A DNA stretch of 64,000 nucleotides from Umboniibacter marinipuniceus. GTDB lineage: Bacteria; Pseudomonadota; Gammaproteobacteria; Pseudomonadales; DSM-25080. The notes below the pieces were generated by a model. That model was not told the DNA's origin. It saw only the letters and a program-made list of their open reading frames with translations, and did no database searches. The position numbers and the translations under genes are program-made. The stretch covers positions 179,890 to 243,889 of the forward strand of contig NZ_REFJ01000005.1 in NCBI RefSeq assembly GCF_003688415.1, read 5' to 3'. Of this stretch, positions 1 through 8,616 are shown piece by piece (within the stretch, counting starts at the first letter, position 1; every line of letters starts with the position of its first letter).

Positions 1-1386
1 GGCATCCCGCCAGTCCGGTTGATTGACAATATGGTTCGCAGGGTTGTAGCCAGCCCCCTGGTTGGCTGCGCCTAATCCATGGGACTCGATATTTGCTTCG
101 TCTACTAAGTAGAGGCCTACTTCGTCAGCAAGTTGGTACCAATATGGATCATTCGGGTAGTGCGCCAGACGAACCGAGTTGATGTTATTTTCCTTCATTA
201 AGCGCGCATCCAGTTCCATTGATTCACGCGAGACAACATGGCCGGTTACGGGATCATGCTCGTGACGGTTTACGCCTTTGAAGAGTACTGGCTGACCATT
301 AATAAGGAATTGTCCATTGCGGAGTTCGCTGCTGCGGAAGCCAATTCGGTTACTGACATACTCAATGGCTTGGTCGTCGGCCAGTAGTGTTAGGTCCAAC
401 TGATAGAGTTTCGGGCGTTCAGCGCTCCATGCCTCAATGTCCGCTAGAGTTAACTGCCAGTTGATGGTTTGTTCGGAGTCACTGCTTAAGGAGCCCATTG
501 TGAGGAGCTCTTCGGCAAGTGTCTCGCCGTTATCGGATACCGATACCTTCAAGGCTAGGTCACGATGAGTGCCGCTGTCGACGTTGGCGATACGGGTGGA
601 TAAGTTGAGTATGCCGTCCTCAAAGTCGGCACTTAGTGTTGCTTCGCTATGATAGTCCGCGATATGTACCTTAGGGGTGGCAAATAGGTAAACGTCACGT
701 TCAATGCCGCTGAGTCGCCACATATCCTGACACTCGAAATAGGAGCCGTCGGAGTAGCGATAGACCTCTAAGGCTAGCGTGTTGTCACCAGCTTTGAGAT
801 AGTCAGTAATATCGAACTCTGCCTGAGTTTTCGAATCCTCTGAATAGCCAACACGCTGACCGTTAACGTAGACATAAAATGCCGACTTCACTGCCCCGAA
901 GTGGGCCACTACCCGTTCATTCTGCCAGGTATCGGGAAGCGTAAATTGTTTTCGATACTGACCTACGGGGTTGTAGGTTTGCGGCAGTTCGGGTGGCGTG
1001 ACATTTGGCGCGAAACAGTTGTGGCTATGATAGTAGGGAATGCCATAGCCGTTAATTTCCCAGTTTGCTGGAACCGGGATGGTGTCCCACTGAGAGTCGT
1101 CAAAATCATTGTGCTCGAAGCCCTCGATTTTGGACTGCGGGTTTTCTACCCAGTTAAACTGCCATTCACCGTTTAAAAGTAAGTGATTACTACTTTGAAA
1201 AGGGTTGGTGGTATTAACTTCTTCAGCAGAGCGATAACTATAGAAAAAGCTTCTCGACGGGAGCTTATTAATCCTGAAGACCGTTGGATCTTGCCAAGCA
1301 GGTAGCGCGGATTCAGTCTGTGGCGTTGCCAGCGATTGGGATGCTAGTAGAGCAGTAGCGAGCAAGAGGCCGCGTTGAATATTCAT
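1..1386 (-). CDS. Exported GH2 beta-galactosidase, N-terminal part (gene continues beyond window start)
   Basis: The reading frame on the minus strand is open from an ATG at 1386 to base 1 (462 codons) with no stop, so the 3' part lies outside the window. The translation matches the LacZ architecture of glycoside hydrolase family 2: a sugar-binding jelly-roll domain (LNGEWQF near residue 75, VPANWE near 105, GYSEDS near 165), an immunoglobulin-like domain, then the start of the TIM barrel (FKGVNRHEHDP near 380). VDEANIESHG near residue 430 includes the Glu that binds Mg2+ in E. coli LacZ. The NESG acid/base and nucleophile regions fall off the window, so activity cannot be confirmed. Unlike E. 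coli LacZ it begins with a hydrophobic signal-like segment (LLLATALLASQSLA), suggesting export to the periplasm. Expected role: hydrolysis of beta-galactosides. Family assignment is firm; substrate is inferred. Confidence 0.9.
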   Translation of the reverse strand, partial: MNIQRGLLLATALLASQSLATPQTESALPAWQDPTVFRINKLPSRSFFYSYRSAEEVNTTNPFQSSNHLLLNGEWQFNWVENPQSKIEGFEHNDFDDSQWDTIPVPANWEINGYGIPYYHSHNCFAPNVTPPELPQTYNPVGQYRKQFTLPDTWQNERVVAHFGAVKSAFYVYVNGQRVGYSEDSKTQAEFDITDYLKAGDNTLALEVYRYSDGSYFECQDMWRLSGIERDVYLFATPKVHIADYHSEATLSADFEDGILNLSTRIANVDSGTHRDLALKVSVSDNGETLAEELLTMGSLSSDSEQTINWQLTLADIEAWSAERPKLYQLDLTLLADDQAIEYVSNRIGFRSSELRNGQFLINGQPVLFKGVNRHEHDPVTGHVVSRESMELDARLMKENNINSVRLAHYPNDPYWYQLADEVGLYLVDEANIESHGLGAANQGAGYNPANHIVNQPDWRDA

Positions 1387-1557
1387 GCAGTCACACACCT
1401 TTATTTGTGATTATCGTTCTAGGTGCGAAAAGTATAGATGAATTGGCTTAGATAGTTGGCTGATCAATATTCACCTTCGGGTGAAATTGCTTGAACTATC
1501 TACCGGCTAAGCAAGCGTCTTTAGCTTTGGTACTGCGTTCTGAATTGGTGCGGACGA

Positions 1558-1731
1558 TTAATTCTGTTGTCGAGCCTTATGCGCTTGGCCAAGCAGCTTA
1601 TTCTTGGCTTGTTGAAGTAGTTGGTAGGCAGTAAGAATGGTCCAGGGGATGGTATAAGATACCAGTGCAATAAAGATATAGGACTTCCCGGCAAAGCGGG
1701 CTGCCGTATTAGAAAGGTTAGTGAGTTTCAC
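1558..1731 (-). CDS. Small single-helix membrane protein, 57 aa, GTG start
   Basis: A 58-codon frame starts at GTG (1731-1729) directly after a very strong Shine-Dalgarno, AAAGGAGG, 6 nt upstream, and ends at TAA (1560-1558). The predicted protein has a hydrophobic stretch at about residues 17-41 (SYIFIALVSYTIPWTIL and following) and then a basic, glutamine- and lysine-rich tail (QQAKNKLLGQAHKARQQN). It is probably a one-helix inner-membrane protein. I do not recognise the family. It lies 171 bp upstream of the beta-galactosidase start, same strand, so they may share a transcript. The strong ribosome-binding site is the main argument that it is real; conservation was not tested. Confidence 0.6.
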   Translation of the reverse strand: MKLTNLSNTAARFAGKSYIFIALVSYTIPWTILTAYQLLQQAKNKLLGQAHKARQQN

Positions 1732-2089
1732 TTGAGTTCCTCCTTTTAGGTGTATTGGAAATTGCTAATTAATTAGTTGGGTTAGAGTACTAATAATTAG
1801 AGTTCGAATTAATTGTACGCCTTTTATGTCCTTTAAATCAATTTTTTTGCAGATTACTTGGGTTTGAGTTGATGTTAACTACTTTATTTTTCTTTTTAAA
1901 TTCTGAGTTATTTAATTCAATTCTAACTAATATTGTAACGTGGAGAATGGCTGTTACGCGCTGGGTTGTAGTTATTCAGGGGGCTAGCAGTAAATTTAGG
2001 GAGCTAAAGAAAGCAAATCGATGTTGGCGAGCATGATGATATTTGTTAACGTGTCGGCAACTAAAGATCATGACTAGAGAGTTGAGCAT
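1732..2089. other. AT-rich intergenic region, no gene seen
   Basis: About 360 bases separate the small minus-strand gene from the marR gene. The segment 1755-1935 is strikingly AT-rich with several T and A runs. It must hold the divergent promoters for the flanking genes, but no -35/-10 pair stands out clearly enough to name. No ORF with a ribosome-binding site was found. Confidence 0.4.
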
Positions 2090-2578
2090 ATGCAGCGATA
2101 CGAAGAGCTATTAGTGTCCATCCGACAAGTAATTCGGGCAATCGACTTGTATTCGAAGAAGTTGAACAAAGAGACTGGGCTAACGAGTTCTCAGCTGTTG
2201 GTACTACAGGATATCGGCCAGCATGAAGGTACGATGGTCAAAGATATTGCTAATCGAATCACGCTAAGTTCGGCCACGGTCACCAGTATCTTGGATCGAC
2301 TTGAAGCCAGAGGGCTCGTTGTTCGTCAGCGTTCAGAGAACGATCGACGTCGAGTGGGGCTCTTCCTGACGGAGACGGGAAGCGCTGCCATTAAGGACTC
2401 GCCAACGTTGTTGCAAGAGCACTTTATCAATCGCTTTGAGTCAATGGAGCAATGGGAGCAGTCTCAGATGGTTGCCACCATGCAACGTATTGCTTCCATG
2501 ATGGATGCAGAGCGAATTGATGCATCACCCGTGCTTGAAGTGGGGCAGCTTCGCGTTGACCCTGATGCGCCCAAATAA
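2090..2578 (+). CDS. MarR-family transcriptional regulator
   Basis: This 162-residue protein is a winged-helix DNA-binding regulator. Residues about 30-100 hold the wHTH core: TSSQLLVLQDIGQHEG, then the recognition helix region LSSATVTSILDRLEARGLV, then the wing with the MarR signature NDRRRVGLFLTETG. N- and C-terminal helices form the dimer interface in this family. Most MarR proteins repress nearby genes and release DNA on binding a small phenolic ligand or on oxidation. Only 12 nt separate its stop from the downstream lipoprotein start, so the two are likely cotranscribed. The ribosome-binding site is weak (AGAG). The ligand and targets cannot be read from the sequence. Confidence 0.9.
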   Translation: MQRYEELLVSIRQVIRAIDLYSKKLNKETGLTSSQLLVLQDIGQHEGTMVKDIANRITLSSATVTSILDRLEARGLVVRQRSENDRRRVGLFLTETGSAAIKDSPTLLQEHFINRFESMEQWEQSQMVATMQRIASMMDAERIDASPVLEVGQLRVDPDAPK

Positions 2579-2590
2579 GAGGAGTTGGTA

Positions 2591-3133
2591 ATGCGAATTG
2601 TGCTGCTATCGCTACTTAGCCTGGCCTTTTTATCTGGGTGCGCTACCAACGCGCCAACTCCCTCAGCCGTAGCACCATCAGAGAGTGAGACAGAACTCGG
2701 AGCGATACTTCGGGTAGGGCGTCTTAATCAGGTCGAAACCGGCGTTTTCGCAGGTGGCCAACCTACTGTGAGTGAAATTGAGTACCTCGCCCAACAGGGT
2801 GTCTTACATGTAATCAATCTTCGCCCAATTGAAGAGCAGCCCTTTGCAGAGCAAGCCGTGGTTGAGGGGGCGGGCATGCGCTATTACTCCATTCCGGTTG
2901 CGAGTGCGGCAGATCTCACCGTTGATAATGCGCTACAGCTAGCGGCATTACTCGATGAATTCGGTCACGAGGGTGTTGCCGTGCACTGTGCAAGTGGTAA
3001 TAGAGTGGGCGCGTTAGTCGCCATTGCTGCTGCGGAAATGGGTGCCAGCGAAGATGACGCCATCGAGAAAGGAAAAGAATGGGGTTTAACGCGCTTAGAA
3101 ACCAAGGCCCGAGAAGTCATCGAGGTAGAGTAG
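2591..3133 (+). CDS. DUF442/BLH phosphatase-like lipoprotein
   Basis: A 180-residue lipoprotein. The start at 2591 is chosen because GAGGAG at 2579-2584 is well spaced from it, unlike the upstream TTG at 2585. The N-terminus is a type II signal peptide with lipobox LSGC, so the mature protein would be lipid-anchored. The mature part matches the phosphatase-like domain called DUF442 or beta-lactamase-hydrolase-like: VFAGGQPTVSEIEYLAQQG, INLRP, and the P-loop HCASGNRVG, in which Cys and Arg are separated by four residues as is usual in this family. It probably acts on a phosphorylated or related substrate in the periplasm, but no substrate is established. Its gene follows marR closely. Confidence 0.8.
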   Translation: MRIVLLSLLSLAFLSGCATNAPTPSAVAPSESETELGAILRVGRLNQVETGVFAGGQPTVSEIEYLAQQGVLHVINLRPIEEQPFAEQAVVEGAGMRYYSIPVASAADLTVDNALQLAALLDEFGHEGVAVHCASGNRVGALVAIAAAEMGASEDDAIEKGKEWGLTRLETKAREVIEVE

Positions 3134-3267
3134 TGCGTCAAAATGAGCGGATCTGCTGGTGATATGGTTACTGGAAGTGTGCGGAGTGAGCTTATTTTGA
3201 TATTGGGCGCTAGAAACGTGACTGATCAGTCGCTACAATCTGCCGCACTGTACTCGAGGATGATTTA

Positions 3268-3741
3268 ATGACCACTTTAGTAAACTACACCTACGATGAG
3301 CTTGAAATAGGCCAGTCCGCAAGCTACGTTCGCACCGTTTCCGAACAAGACATTCTGCTATTTGCTGCCGTGTCTGGCGATACCAATCCCGTTCACCTTG
3401 ATGCAGAGTATGCCGCTACTACGCAGTTCGGTGAGCGAATTGCTCACGGTATGCTGACTGGCGCGTTAGTCTCAGCAGCTTTGGCGCTTAATTTGCCGGG
3501 CCCCGGTTCAGTTTATCTGGGGCAAAATTTGAAGTTTCGAGCTCCTGTGCTCATTGGTGACACGCTCACCATCGAGTTGGAGGTTGCGGAAAAGAATGAT
3601 CGTCGCAAGCAGGTGACAATTCAATGTAAGGTGCTGAATCAGCATGGAAAGCGCGTTGCAACGGGCGAGGCGCTGGCGATGCCACCAACCGAAAAATTGC
3701 AGATTGAGAAGCCTGCAGAACCAAAAGTAACAATAGGATAA
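3268..3741 (+). CDS. MaoC-like enoyl-CoA hydratase (PhaJ type)
   Basis: The 157-residue product has the single hotdog fold of (R)-specific enoyl-CoA hydratases. The hydratase signature is clear at residues about 30-55: FAAVSGDTNPVHLDAEYA, followed by FGERIAHGMLTGALVS, giving the catalytic Asp and His of the family. Length is typical of PhaJ-like enzymes, which hydrate trans-2-enoyl-CoA to (R)-3-hydroxyacyl-CoA. GAGG sits 8 nt before the ATG. It is followed after 5 nt by a cupin gene and then a small membrane protein, probably one transcript. No polyhydroxyalkanoate synthase is near, so a fatty-acid or acyl-CoA housekeeping role is as likely as PHA supply. Confidence 0.85.
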   Translation: MTTLVNYTYDELEIGQSASYVRTVSEQDILLFAAVSGDTNPVHLDAEYAATTQFGERIAHGMLTGALVSAALALNLPGPGSVYLGQNLKFRAPVLIGDTLTIELEVAEKNDRRKQVTIQCKVLNQHGKRVATGEALAMPPTEKLQIEKPAEPKVTIG

Positions 3742-3746
3742 TAACA

Positions 3747-4088
3747 ATGAAGTTTTTACGATTTGACCCATCAACTGTAGCGGTTGAAATTGAAAAACCA
3801 GCTGCTGAAAAACTACTGGCTGGTGACCCTGAGTTTCGTACTTGGAACTATGAAGAAGTAGACGGCACTCGCTTTGCTGGTGTTTGGGAGTCTACTCCAG
3901 GTAAGTGGACCGTGAGCTACGATGAGTGGGAATTCTGTCATATTCTGAAGGGTGTCTCTATCTTGACCAGTGAAGACGGTGAGGTGGAAACTCTCAAAAC
4001 GGGCGATAGCTTTGTTATTCGCCCAGGTTTCAAAGGTACTTGGGAAGTAGTAGAAACCACGGCTAAAGAGTATGTAATTCAACTTTAA
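3747..4088 (+). CDS. Small cupin-domain protein (DUF861-like)
   Basis: The protein has 113 residues and a single conserved beta-barrel. EWEFCHILKGVSILTSEDGEVETLKTG followed by FVIRPGFKGTWEVVE fits the DUF861/EutQ-like cupin group, which typically carries YCYVLEG..L and PG.KGTWEV motifs. These proteins have a shortened metal site and many have no assigned function. AGGA lies 8 nt upstream of the ATG, and the gene is packed between maoC (5 nt) and a membrane-protein gene (12 nt). Role is unknown. Confidence 0.75.
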   Translation: MKFLRFDPSTVAVEIEKPAAEKLLAGDPEFRTWNYEEVDGTRFAGVWESTPGKWTVSYDEWEFCHILKGVSILTSEDGEVETLKTGDSFVIRPGFKGTWEVVETTAKEYVIQL

Positions 4089-4100
4089 GGAGGAAGGGCG

Positions 4101-4481
4101 GTGTTGACTGAAGCGCTTCTGTTTGACGAAGAGCAAAAACTTGAGCGAAAGCTAGCTGAGCTGACCGAGGCCCAGCGGAGTTTTGTTGAAACCGCGGCGT
4201 CTGAAGTGGTTCGTGATCCTCAGGAGTTTACCAAAAGGCAGGTACTCTTCTTCTTTGGTTGGCACCACTTCTATGCAAATAATTGGCTGCGCGGTTCTCT
4301 GTTGCTCGCCCTCTTTCTTTACTTGCCTTTCGCTTATATTGATGGCGTACTTTGGCCCATAGCACTCCTGCTATTGGTATGGGCTACGGAGATTCCGTTG
4401 ATGATCAATGGTAGGCGATACATTCGAGATCGTAATGCCACGGCGCTGCGCTCAGCGCTTGGGAAGCTAAAGAAGCGCTGA
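4101..4481 (+). CDS. Small two-helix membrane protein, function unknown
   Basis: A 126-residue protein starting at GTG with AAGGAGG 7 nt upstream. The first 55 residues are charged and helical (ELTEAQRSFVETAASEVV). Two hydrophobic segments follow at about 64-85 (GSLLLALFLYLPFAYI) and 87-102 (LWPIALLLLVWATEIPL), then a basic tail. This layout resembles TM2-like or 2TM-domain proteins but I do not recognise a named family. It appears to be the last gene of a maoC-cupin transcript and ends 43 bp from the convergent tesA. Confidence 0.6.
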   Translation: MLTEALLFDEEQKLERKLAELTEAQRSFVETAASEVVRDPQEFTKRQVLFFFGWHHFYANNWLRGSLLLALFLYLPFAYIDGVLWPIALLLLVWATEIPLMINGRRYIRDRNATALRSALGKLKKR

Positions 4482-4524
4482 GCGCTGCGGCGGGCCGTAG
4501 TTCACTTACATTGGCCCAATATGG

Positions 4525-5154
4525 CTATTCTCCTGCCCGTTCCTCGGGCAATAACAGTGCGGTTTCTATTGCTGGCCAGATATTGCGAAGTAATTCGCTC
4601 TGGGCTTCTGCCTTAGGGTGAATGCCATCGCTTTGCATTAACTCCGGATCCGTGGCAACCGTTTCCAAAAAGATTTCTACCTGGATAAGTTCATGAGTTT
4701 CGTTGAGTTGGTCGTACACGGCTCTGAATTGGCGAGTGTAGCGAGGGCCATAATTTGGCGGAATTTGCATGCTGACGAGAATGACTTTTGTGCCTTCCGC
4801 CTGAGCAAGTTCAATCATGTTGTTGAGGTTGTCTCGGATGCTGTTGATAGGATAGCCACGTAGGCCATCGTTTCCGCCGAGTTCAATAATTATCCAGTCA
4901 GCGGGCTTTTGGCTTAACAGATTGGGAAGTCTAGCCAGTGCACCACCGGTTGTTTCTCCGCTGATACTGGCGTTAATCACCTCGTGCTCACCATTTTCCT
5001 TTAATCGCTCTCGTAACAGATTTACCCAGCCCTGTTCCAGTTCAAAGCCGTAACCGGCACTAATACTGTCGCCCAGAACAAGCCAGCGCTCAGCATGACC
5101 GATAGGAGCTTGGAAAGCTGTGAATAGCACAATTAGGCTGACGAGTTGTCGCAT
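4525..5154 (-). CDS. tesA: Arylesterase / acyl-CoA thioesterase I
   Basis: A 209-residue SGNH hydrolase. A signal peptide (LIVLFTAFQAPIGHA) is followed at once by block I, LVLGDSISAGYG, with the nucleophilic Ser. Block III is ELGGNDGLRG and block V is SDGIHPKAEAQ with the catalytic Asp and His. Length and order match periplasmic TesA, which hydrolyses acyl-CoA and ester substrates. A GAGGA motif lies just upstream of the start. The gene is divergent from ybbA-ybbP, the same arrangement as in many proteobacteria, with about 165 bp between. Assignment is secure; the physiological substrate is unsettled even in model organisms. Confidence 0.93.
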   Translation of the reverse strand: MRQLVSLIVLFTAFQAPIGHAERWLVLGDSISAGYGFELEQGWVNLLRERLKENGEHEVINASISGETTGGALARLPNLLSQKPADWIIIELGGNDGLRGYPINSIRDNLNNMIELAQAEGTKVILVSMQIPPNYGPRYTRQFRAVYDQLNETHELIQVEIFLETVATDPELMQSDGIHPKAEAQSELLRNIWPAIETALLLPEERAGE

Positions 5155-5320
5155 CTTACAATCCTCGAAGGTAATAGCAGTATGCTAATCAAAGCTTCTC
5201 GAGCTTACCATGTGGTTTATCCTAAGACGCAATCCACGGAAAGCACCGTAGAATGTTCATTAAATTACTACTACTGCTTAACTTCGGCTTCACAAAGTGG
5301 CTGATTAACAAGGTGAGTCC

Positions 5321-5995
5321 ATGATTCTGCAACTCGAAAATGTTTCTAAAGTTGTCCCTTCGGCGGACGGTGAGCTGGTTTTGCTTGACCATCTGTCATT
5401 CTCTATCGACAAGGGTGAGTCAATTGCCATCGTTGGTCGCTCCGGCTCAGGTAAGTCTACGCTGTTGGGCTTGATGGCGGGGCTAGATCACGCTTCGTCA
5501 GGCTCCATCAATTTTGCTGGTCAACGCTTGGAGAGTCTCGATGAAGAGGCGCTAGCGCTCTTACGTGCTAAACACGTTGGCTTTGTTTTTCAGAGCTTCC
5601 AGTTATTACAGAGTCTTACGGCGTTAGAGAATGTGATGCTGCCATTAGAACTAGCGGGTGGCTCCAACGCCGAAAATCAGGCGAAACAGTGGTTGGAGAA
5701 GGTCGGCCTTGGGCATCGTATTGAACACTATCCAAGTAAGCTGTCAGGCGGTGAACAACAGCGCGTGGCAGTTGCTAGAGCATTTGCCGCTAAGCCAGCG
5801 GTACTGTTTGCTGATGAGCCCACCGGTTCCTTAGATGCGGCCACGGGTGAACAAGTTGCTGACTTACTCTTCGATCTGAACCGAGAAGTGGGTACAACCC
5901 TGGTGCTAGTTACCCACGATCAGCAACTCGCTGATCGCTGTGGGCGACAAATTCGTATTGAGGCTGGGAAAATCGTCACGGAGGCAACTGCGTGA
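5321..5995 (+). CDS. ybbA: ABC transporter ATPase YbbA
   Basis: A 224-residue LolD/MacB-type ATPase. Walker A is GRSGSGKSTLL near residue 40, the Q-loop is FVFQSFQL, the ABC signature is LSGGEQQRVAVARA near 142, and Walker B is VLFADEPTGSLD followed by the H-loop VTHD. It pairs with the large permease encoded next, whose GTG start overlaps this stop (GTGA), so translation is coupled. In this family the pair acts in the inner membrane as a mechanotransmitter rather than a classic importer. The link with tesA suggests envelope lipid or ester metabolism, which is inference. Confidence 0.94.
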   Translation: MILQLENVSKVVPSADGELVLLDHLSFSIDKGESIAIVGRSGSGKSTLLGLMAGLDHASSGSINFAGQRLESLDEEALALLRAKHVGFVFQSFQLLQSLTALENVMLPLELAGGSNAENQAKQWLEKVGLGHRIEHYPSKLSGGEQQRVAVARAFAAKPAVLFADEPTGSLDAATGEQVADLLFDLNREVGTTLVLVTHDQQLADRCGRQIRIEAGKIVTEATA

Positions 5996-8475
5996 ACGGT
6001 TGGCAATGGTTGCGCCGAGAGTGGCGCGGTGGTCGTTCTGGTGATCTCAGTATCCTAGCGGTTGCGTTGGCGATGTCGGTAGCCATTGTGGCTGGTATCG
6101 GCTTGTTCGCGGAGCGCCTTGAGCGAGCGCTAGATGCGCAAGCTGCTACTTACTTGGCTGGTGATTTAGCGGTTAATTCTGGGAAGTCGCTCCCCGATAA
6201 CCTCATTTCCGTGGCTCAAAGTCGCGGTTTGAAGACTTCTCAAACCATTCAGTTTCCCACCATGGCTTATCCGGTCAGTGACGATACTAACGGTATCTTG
6301 GTCTCTATCAAGGCTGTGTCCAGTGATTATCCCCTTCGCGGTGCGCTTGAATACAAAGCCGGATTCGAGCCGCCTGCCACCAATCTAGGCCTTCTTTCAT
6401 CGGGCACCGCGTTGGTAGATCAAAGCTATTTGGACCGTGCTCAACTCGCGGTAGGTGATTCAATTTACGTTGGCGAATTGGTGGTTCAGATTGTAGGGGT
6501 TATCGAGCGCGAACCCGATGGCGGTTTCAGTTTGTTTTCGCTCGGACCGCGAGTAATGATTTCCATGGTGGATGTATACTCAACCATGGCGCTCAGGCCC
6601 GGAAGTAGACTCAGTTACGCGCAGCAGTACGCGGGTGATGAGCAAGCAATTACTGATTTCGCCACGTGGTTAGAGGCGGAAGTAAATACTGACGATGTGT
6701 CGATTCGGACCTTAGAGCAAGGGCAGCCACAGCTGGCTCGAACCTTGTCGCGCGCGAAACAATTTCTGTTGCTTTGTGGAGCGCTGGGCGTTGCCATGGC
6801 AGGGGTTGCACTCGCTTTGGCTGGAAGACGTTATAGTCGCTACCTACTTGATGCGGTAGCGGTCAAGAAGACCTTGGGCGCTACCCCGAAACGAATTACT
6901 CGGCTTCTGGTGGAAAAGTTAGCAGCACTTTGGTTGCTTTCAACCGCAGTCGGGTTGCTTATCGCGCTAGTAGTTCAGGCTGCTATCGCTGCATTAATTA
7001 GCGCTTGGCTAGAAACAGAATTACCTGCGCCTACCTTACTTGGCGCTTGGCTGGGCATACTTACTTCGCTTATTAGTATGGTCGCATTTTTAGGGCCACC
7101 TATTTATCAGTTGCGCGCCGTTCCGCCATTGCGAGTTATTCGTCGGGAGTTAGGCGGTACAGGGTCACTGCTAAGCGCGTCAGCGATTGGCTTAAGTGCA
7201 TTTAGCTTATTGTTAGTGCTCTACACCCAGACGCCGTGGGTGATTGTTGGATTGTTGGGTGCTCTAGTACTGGGCGGTGGCGTAGCTTGGCTGCTCGCGA
7301 TCATCCTTTTTAGCGGCAAGCGCAGGCTGGTTCAGGCCTCGTCGCCTTGGCGATTAGCGATGAGCTCACTAGCGCGTCATCGCTGGCTAACCGTAGGGCA
7401 GATCGTCGCATTTGCGCTAACTTTGTCGCTGTTAGCATCGGCGGTATTGGTTCGCAGTTCGCTTATTGGTGACTGGCAAGCGTCAATTCCCGAGGATGCA
7501 CCCAATCACTTCTTCACCAACATAGCGCCATATCAGGTAGATAATATTAATCACACCTTCGATCACGAGAATATAGATGACTCGGGGCTTTATGCCATGG
7601 TTCGGGGGCGAATTTCGCTCATTAACGGTGAAGACGCTAAGGCTCGTGCTGAGAAAAACGGTTACCGGCATATCTCACGAGAGCTCAATTTGAGTTATGC
7701 GTCAGAGCTGCCAAGGGATAATGAGCTGGTGGTGGGTTCCTGGTGGGAGCCCGATACGGATCAGTTGCTGGTTTCAGTGGAGGAATCGGTCGCTACGCGA
7801 ATGAACCTGAAACTGGCTGATACCATTACATTTGATATTGGTGGTACTCAGGTGAAAGTCATGGTTGCAAACATTCGCACACTGGATTGGGATGACCTCC
7901 GACCTGCATTCTTCATGCTGCTATCGCCACCCGCCCTGGAGAATTTTGGCGCAAGCTGGATGACAAGTGCCTACGTTCCCGATGATCGAAGTGATTTCAT
8001 TCCTTCATTTCTGCGCGAATTCGCCACGGTGACAGTGATTGATGTGGGCTACATCATTGAGCAAGTTCGCCAAGTTATTAACCAGGTAAGTAGGGCCGTT
8101 GAGTTGGTGCTTGGTTTGGTCGCTGTTTCGGCCATTCTAGTTCTCCTGGCAACAGTCCGTTCAAGTCAGGATTGGCGGCTTAGAGAGAGTGCCGTACTTC
8201 GTGCGTTAGGTGCGTCTAAAAATCGTCTACTTGGTGCTTTGCTTATTGAGTTTGGCTTCCTAGGTTTTGCCGCCGGTATTCTTGGTGCAGCCATGGCTGA
8301 AGGCGCGGCGGCGGTCATTCAAACGCAGCAATTTGATCTACCCATGGCGTGGCATTGGCCTATGTGGATTATTCTTCCAGTAGGTTCTGCGCTGGTGGTA
8401 GCGCTGTTTGGGCTACTCACCTCAAAACAGGTGGTGCAGGTTGCACCCAACGATATTCTCCGTGAAGTTAACTAA
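5992..8475 (+). CDS. ybbP: ABC transporter permease YbbP (FtsX/MacB type)
   Basis: An 827-residue membrane protein starting at GTG. It has an N-terminal helix (near 20-40), a large periplasmic MacB-like domain, two FtsX blocks of three or more helices (about 255-385 and 690-820) and a central pair of helices, the standard ten-helix YbbP plan. PPLRVIRRE near 375 and VLRALGASKNRLLGALLIEFG near 735 are coupling-helix type segments that contact the ATPase. It overlaps ybbA by 4 nt. Substrate is unknown. A hairpin terminator lies about 70 bp downstream. Confidence 0.92.
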   Translation: MNGWQWLRREWRGGRSGDLSILAVALAMSVAIVAGIGLFAERLERALDAQAATYLAGDLAVNSGKSLPDNLISVAQSRGLKTSQTIQFPTMAYPVSDDTNGILVSIKAVSSDYPLRGALEYKAGFEPPATNLGLLSSGTALVDQSYLDRAQLAVGDSIYVGELVVQIVGVIEREPDGGFSLFSLGPRVMISMVDVYSTMALRPGSRLSYAQQYAGDEQAITDFATWLEAEVNTDDVSIRTLEQGQPQLARTLSRAKQFLLLCGALGVAMAGVALALAGRRYSRYLLDAVAVKKTLGATPKRITRLLVEKLAALWLLSTAVGLLIALVVQAAIAALISAWLETELPAPTLLGAWLGILTSLISMVAFLGPPIYQLRAVPPLRVIRRELGGTGSLLSASAIGLSAFSLLLVLYTQTPWVIVGLLGALVLGGGVAWLLAIILFSGKRRLVQASSPWRLAMSSLARHRWLTVGQIVAFALTLSLLASAVLVRSSLIGDWQASIPEDAPNHFFTNIAPYQVDNINHTFDHENIDDSGLYAMVRGRISLINGEDAKARAEKNGYRHISRELNLSYASELPRDNELVVGSWWEPDTDQLLVSVEESVATRMNLKLADTITFDIGGTQVKVMVANIRTLDWDDLRPAFFMLLSPPALENFGASWMTSAYVPDDRSDFIPSFLREFATVTVIDVGYIIEQVRQVINQVSRAVELVLGLVAVSAILVLLATVRSSQDWRLRESAVLRALGASKNRLLGALLIEFGFLGFAAGILGAAMAEGAAAVIQTQQFDLPMAWHWPMWIILPVGSALVVALFGLLTSKQVVQVAPNDILREVN

Positions 8476-8542
8476 AGCACAACAAGGCAGCGTGGATTGC
8501 GAAGGCTACCTGTTGTAGTTGAAGTTGCCAGTATTGGTAAGA

Positions 8543-8571
8543 AAAACTACCGCTAGGGAAGCGGTAGTTTT
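8543..8571 (+). terminator. Hairpin terminator after ybbP
   Basis: A perfect 12-bp stem, AAAACTACCGCT paired with AGCGGTAGTTTT, around a 5-nt loop. The U tract is short because it is part of the stem. It closes the ybbA-ybbP transcript just before the ttcA promoter. Confidence 0.75.
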
Positions 8572-8576
8572 CACAG

Positions 8577-8582
8577 TATAAT
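8577..8582 (+). promoter_or_regulatory. -10 element upstream of ttcA
   Basis: TATAAT followed by GCGCCCG lies 34 bp before the ttcA ATG, directly after a terminator. I find no good -35 at 16-18 bp, as the terminator stem occupies that position. The call rests on the perfect -10 and its placement. Confidence 0.5.
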
Positions 8583-8616
8583 GCGCCCGTTTTGACTACA
8601 TTTGCTGGGACTTTCC

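Noticed and set aside
901-1176. 91-codon plus-strand ORF near the window start
   Set aside because: It is antisense to the beta-galactosidase frame, which matches a known family.
5253-5324. 23-codon frame ending in ATGA overlap with ybbA
   Set aside because: It could be a leader peptide, but there is no good ribosome-binding site and the leucine-rich content is uninformative.
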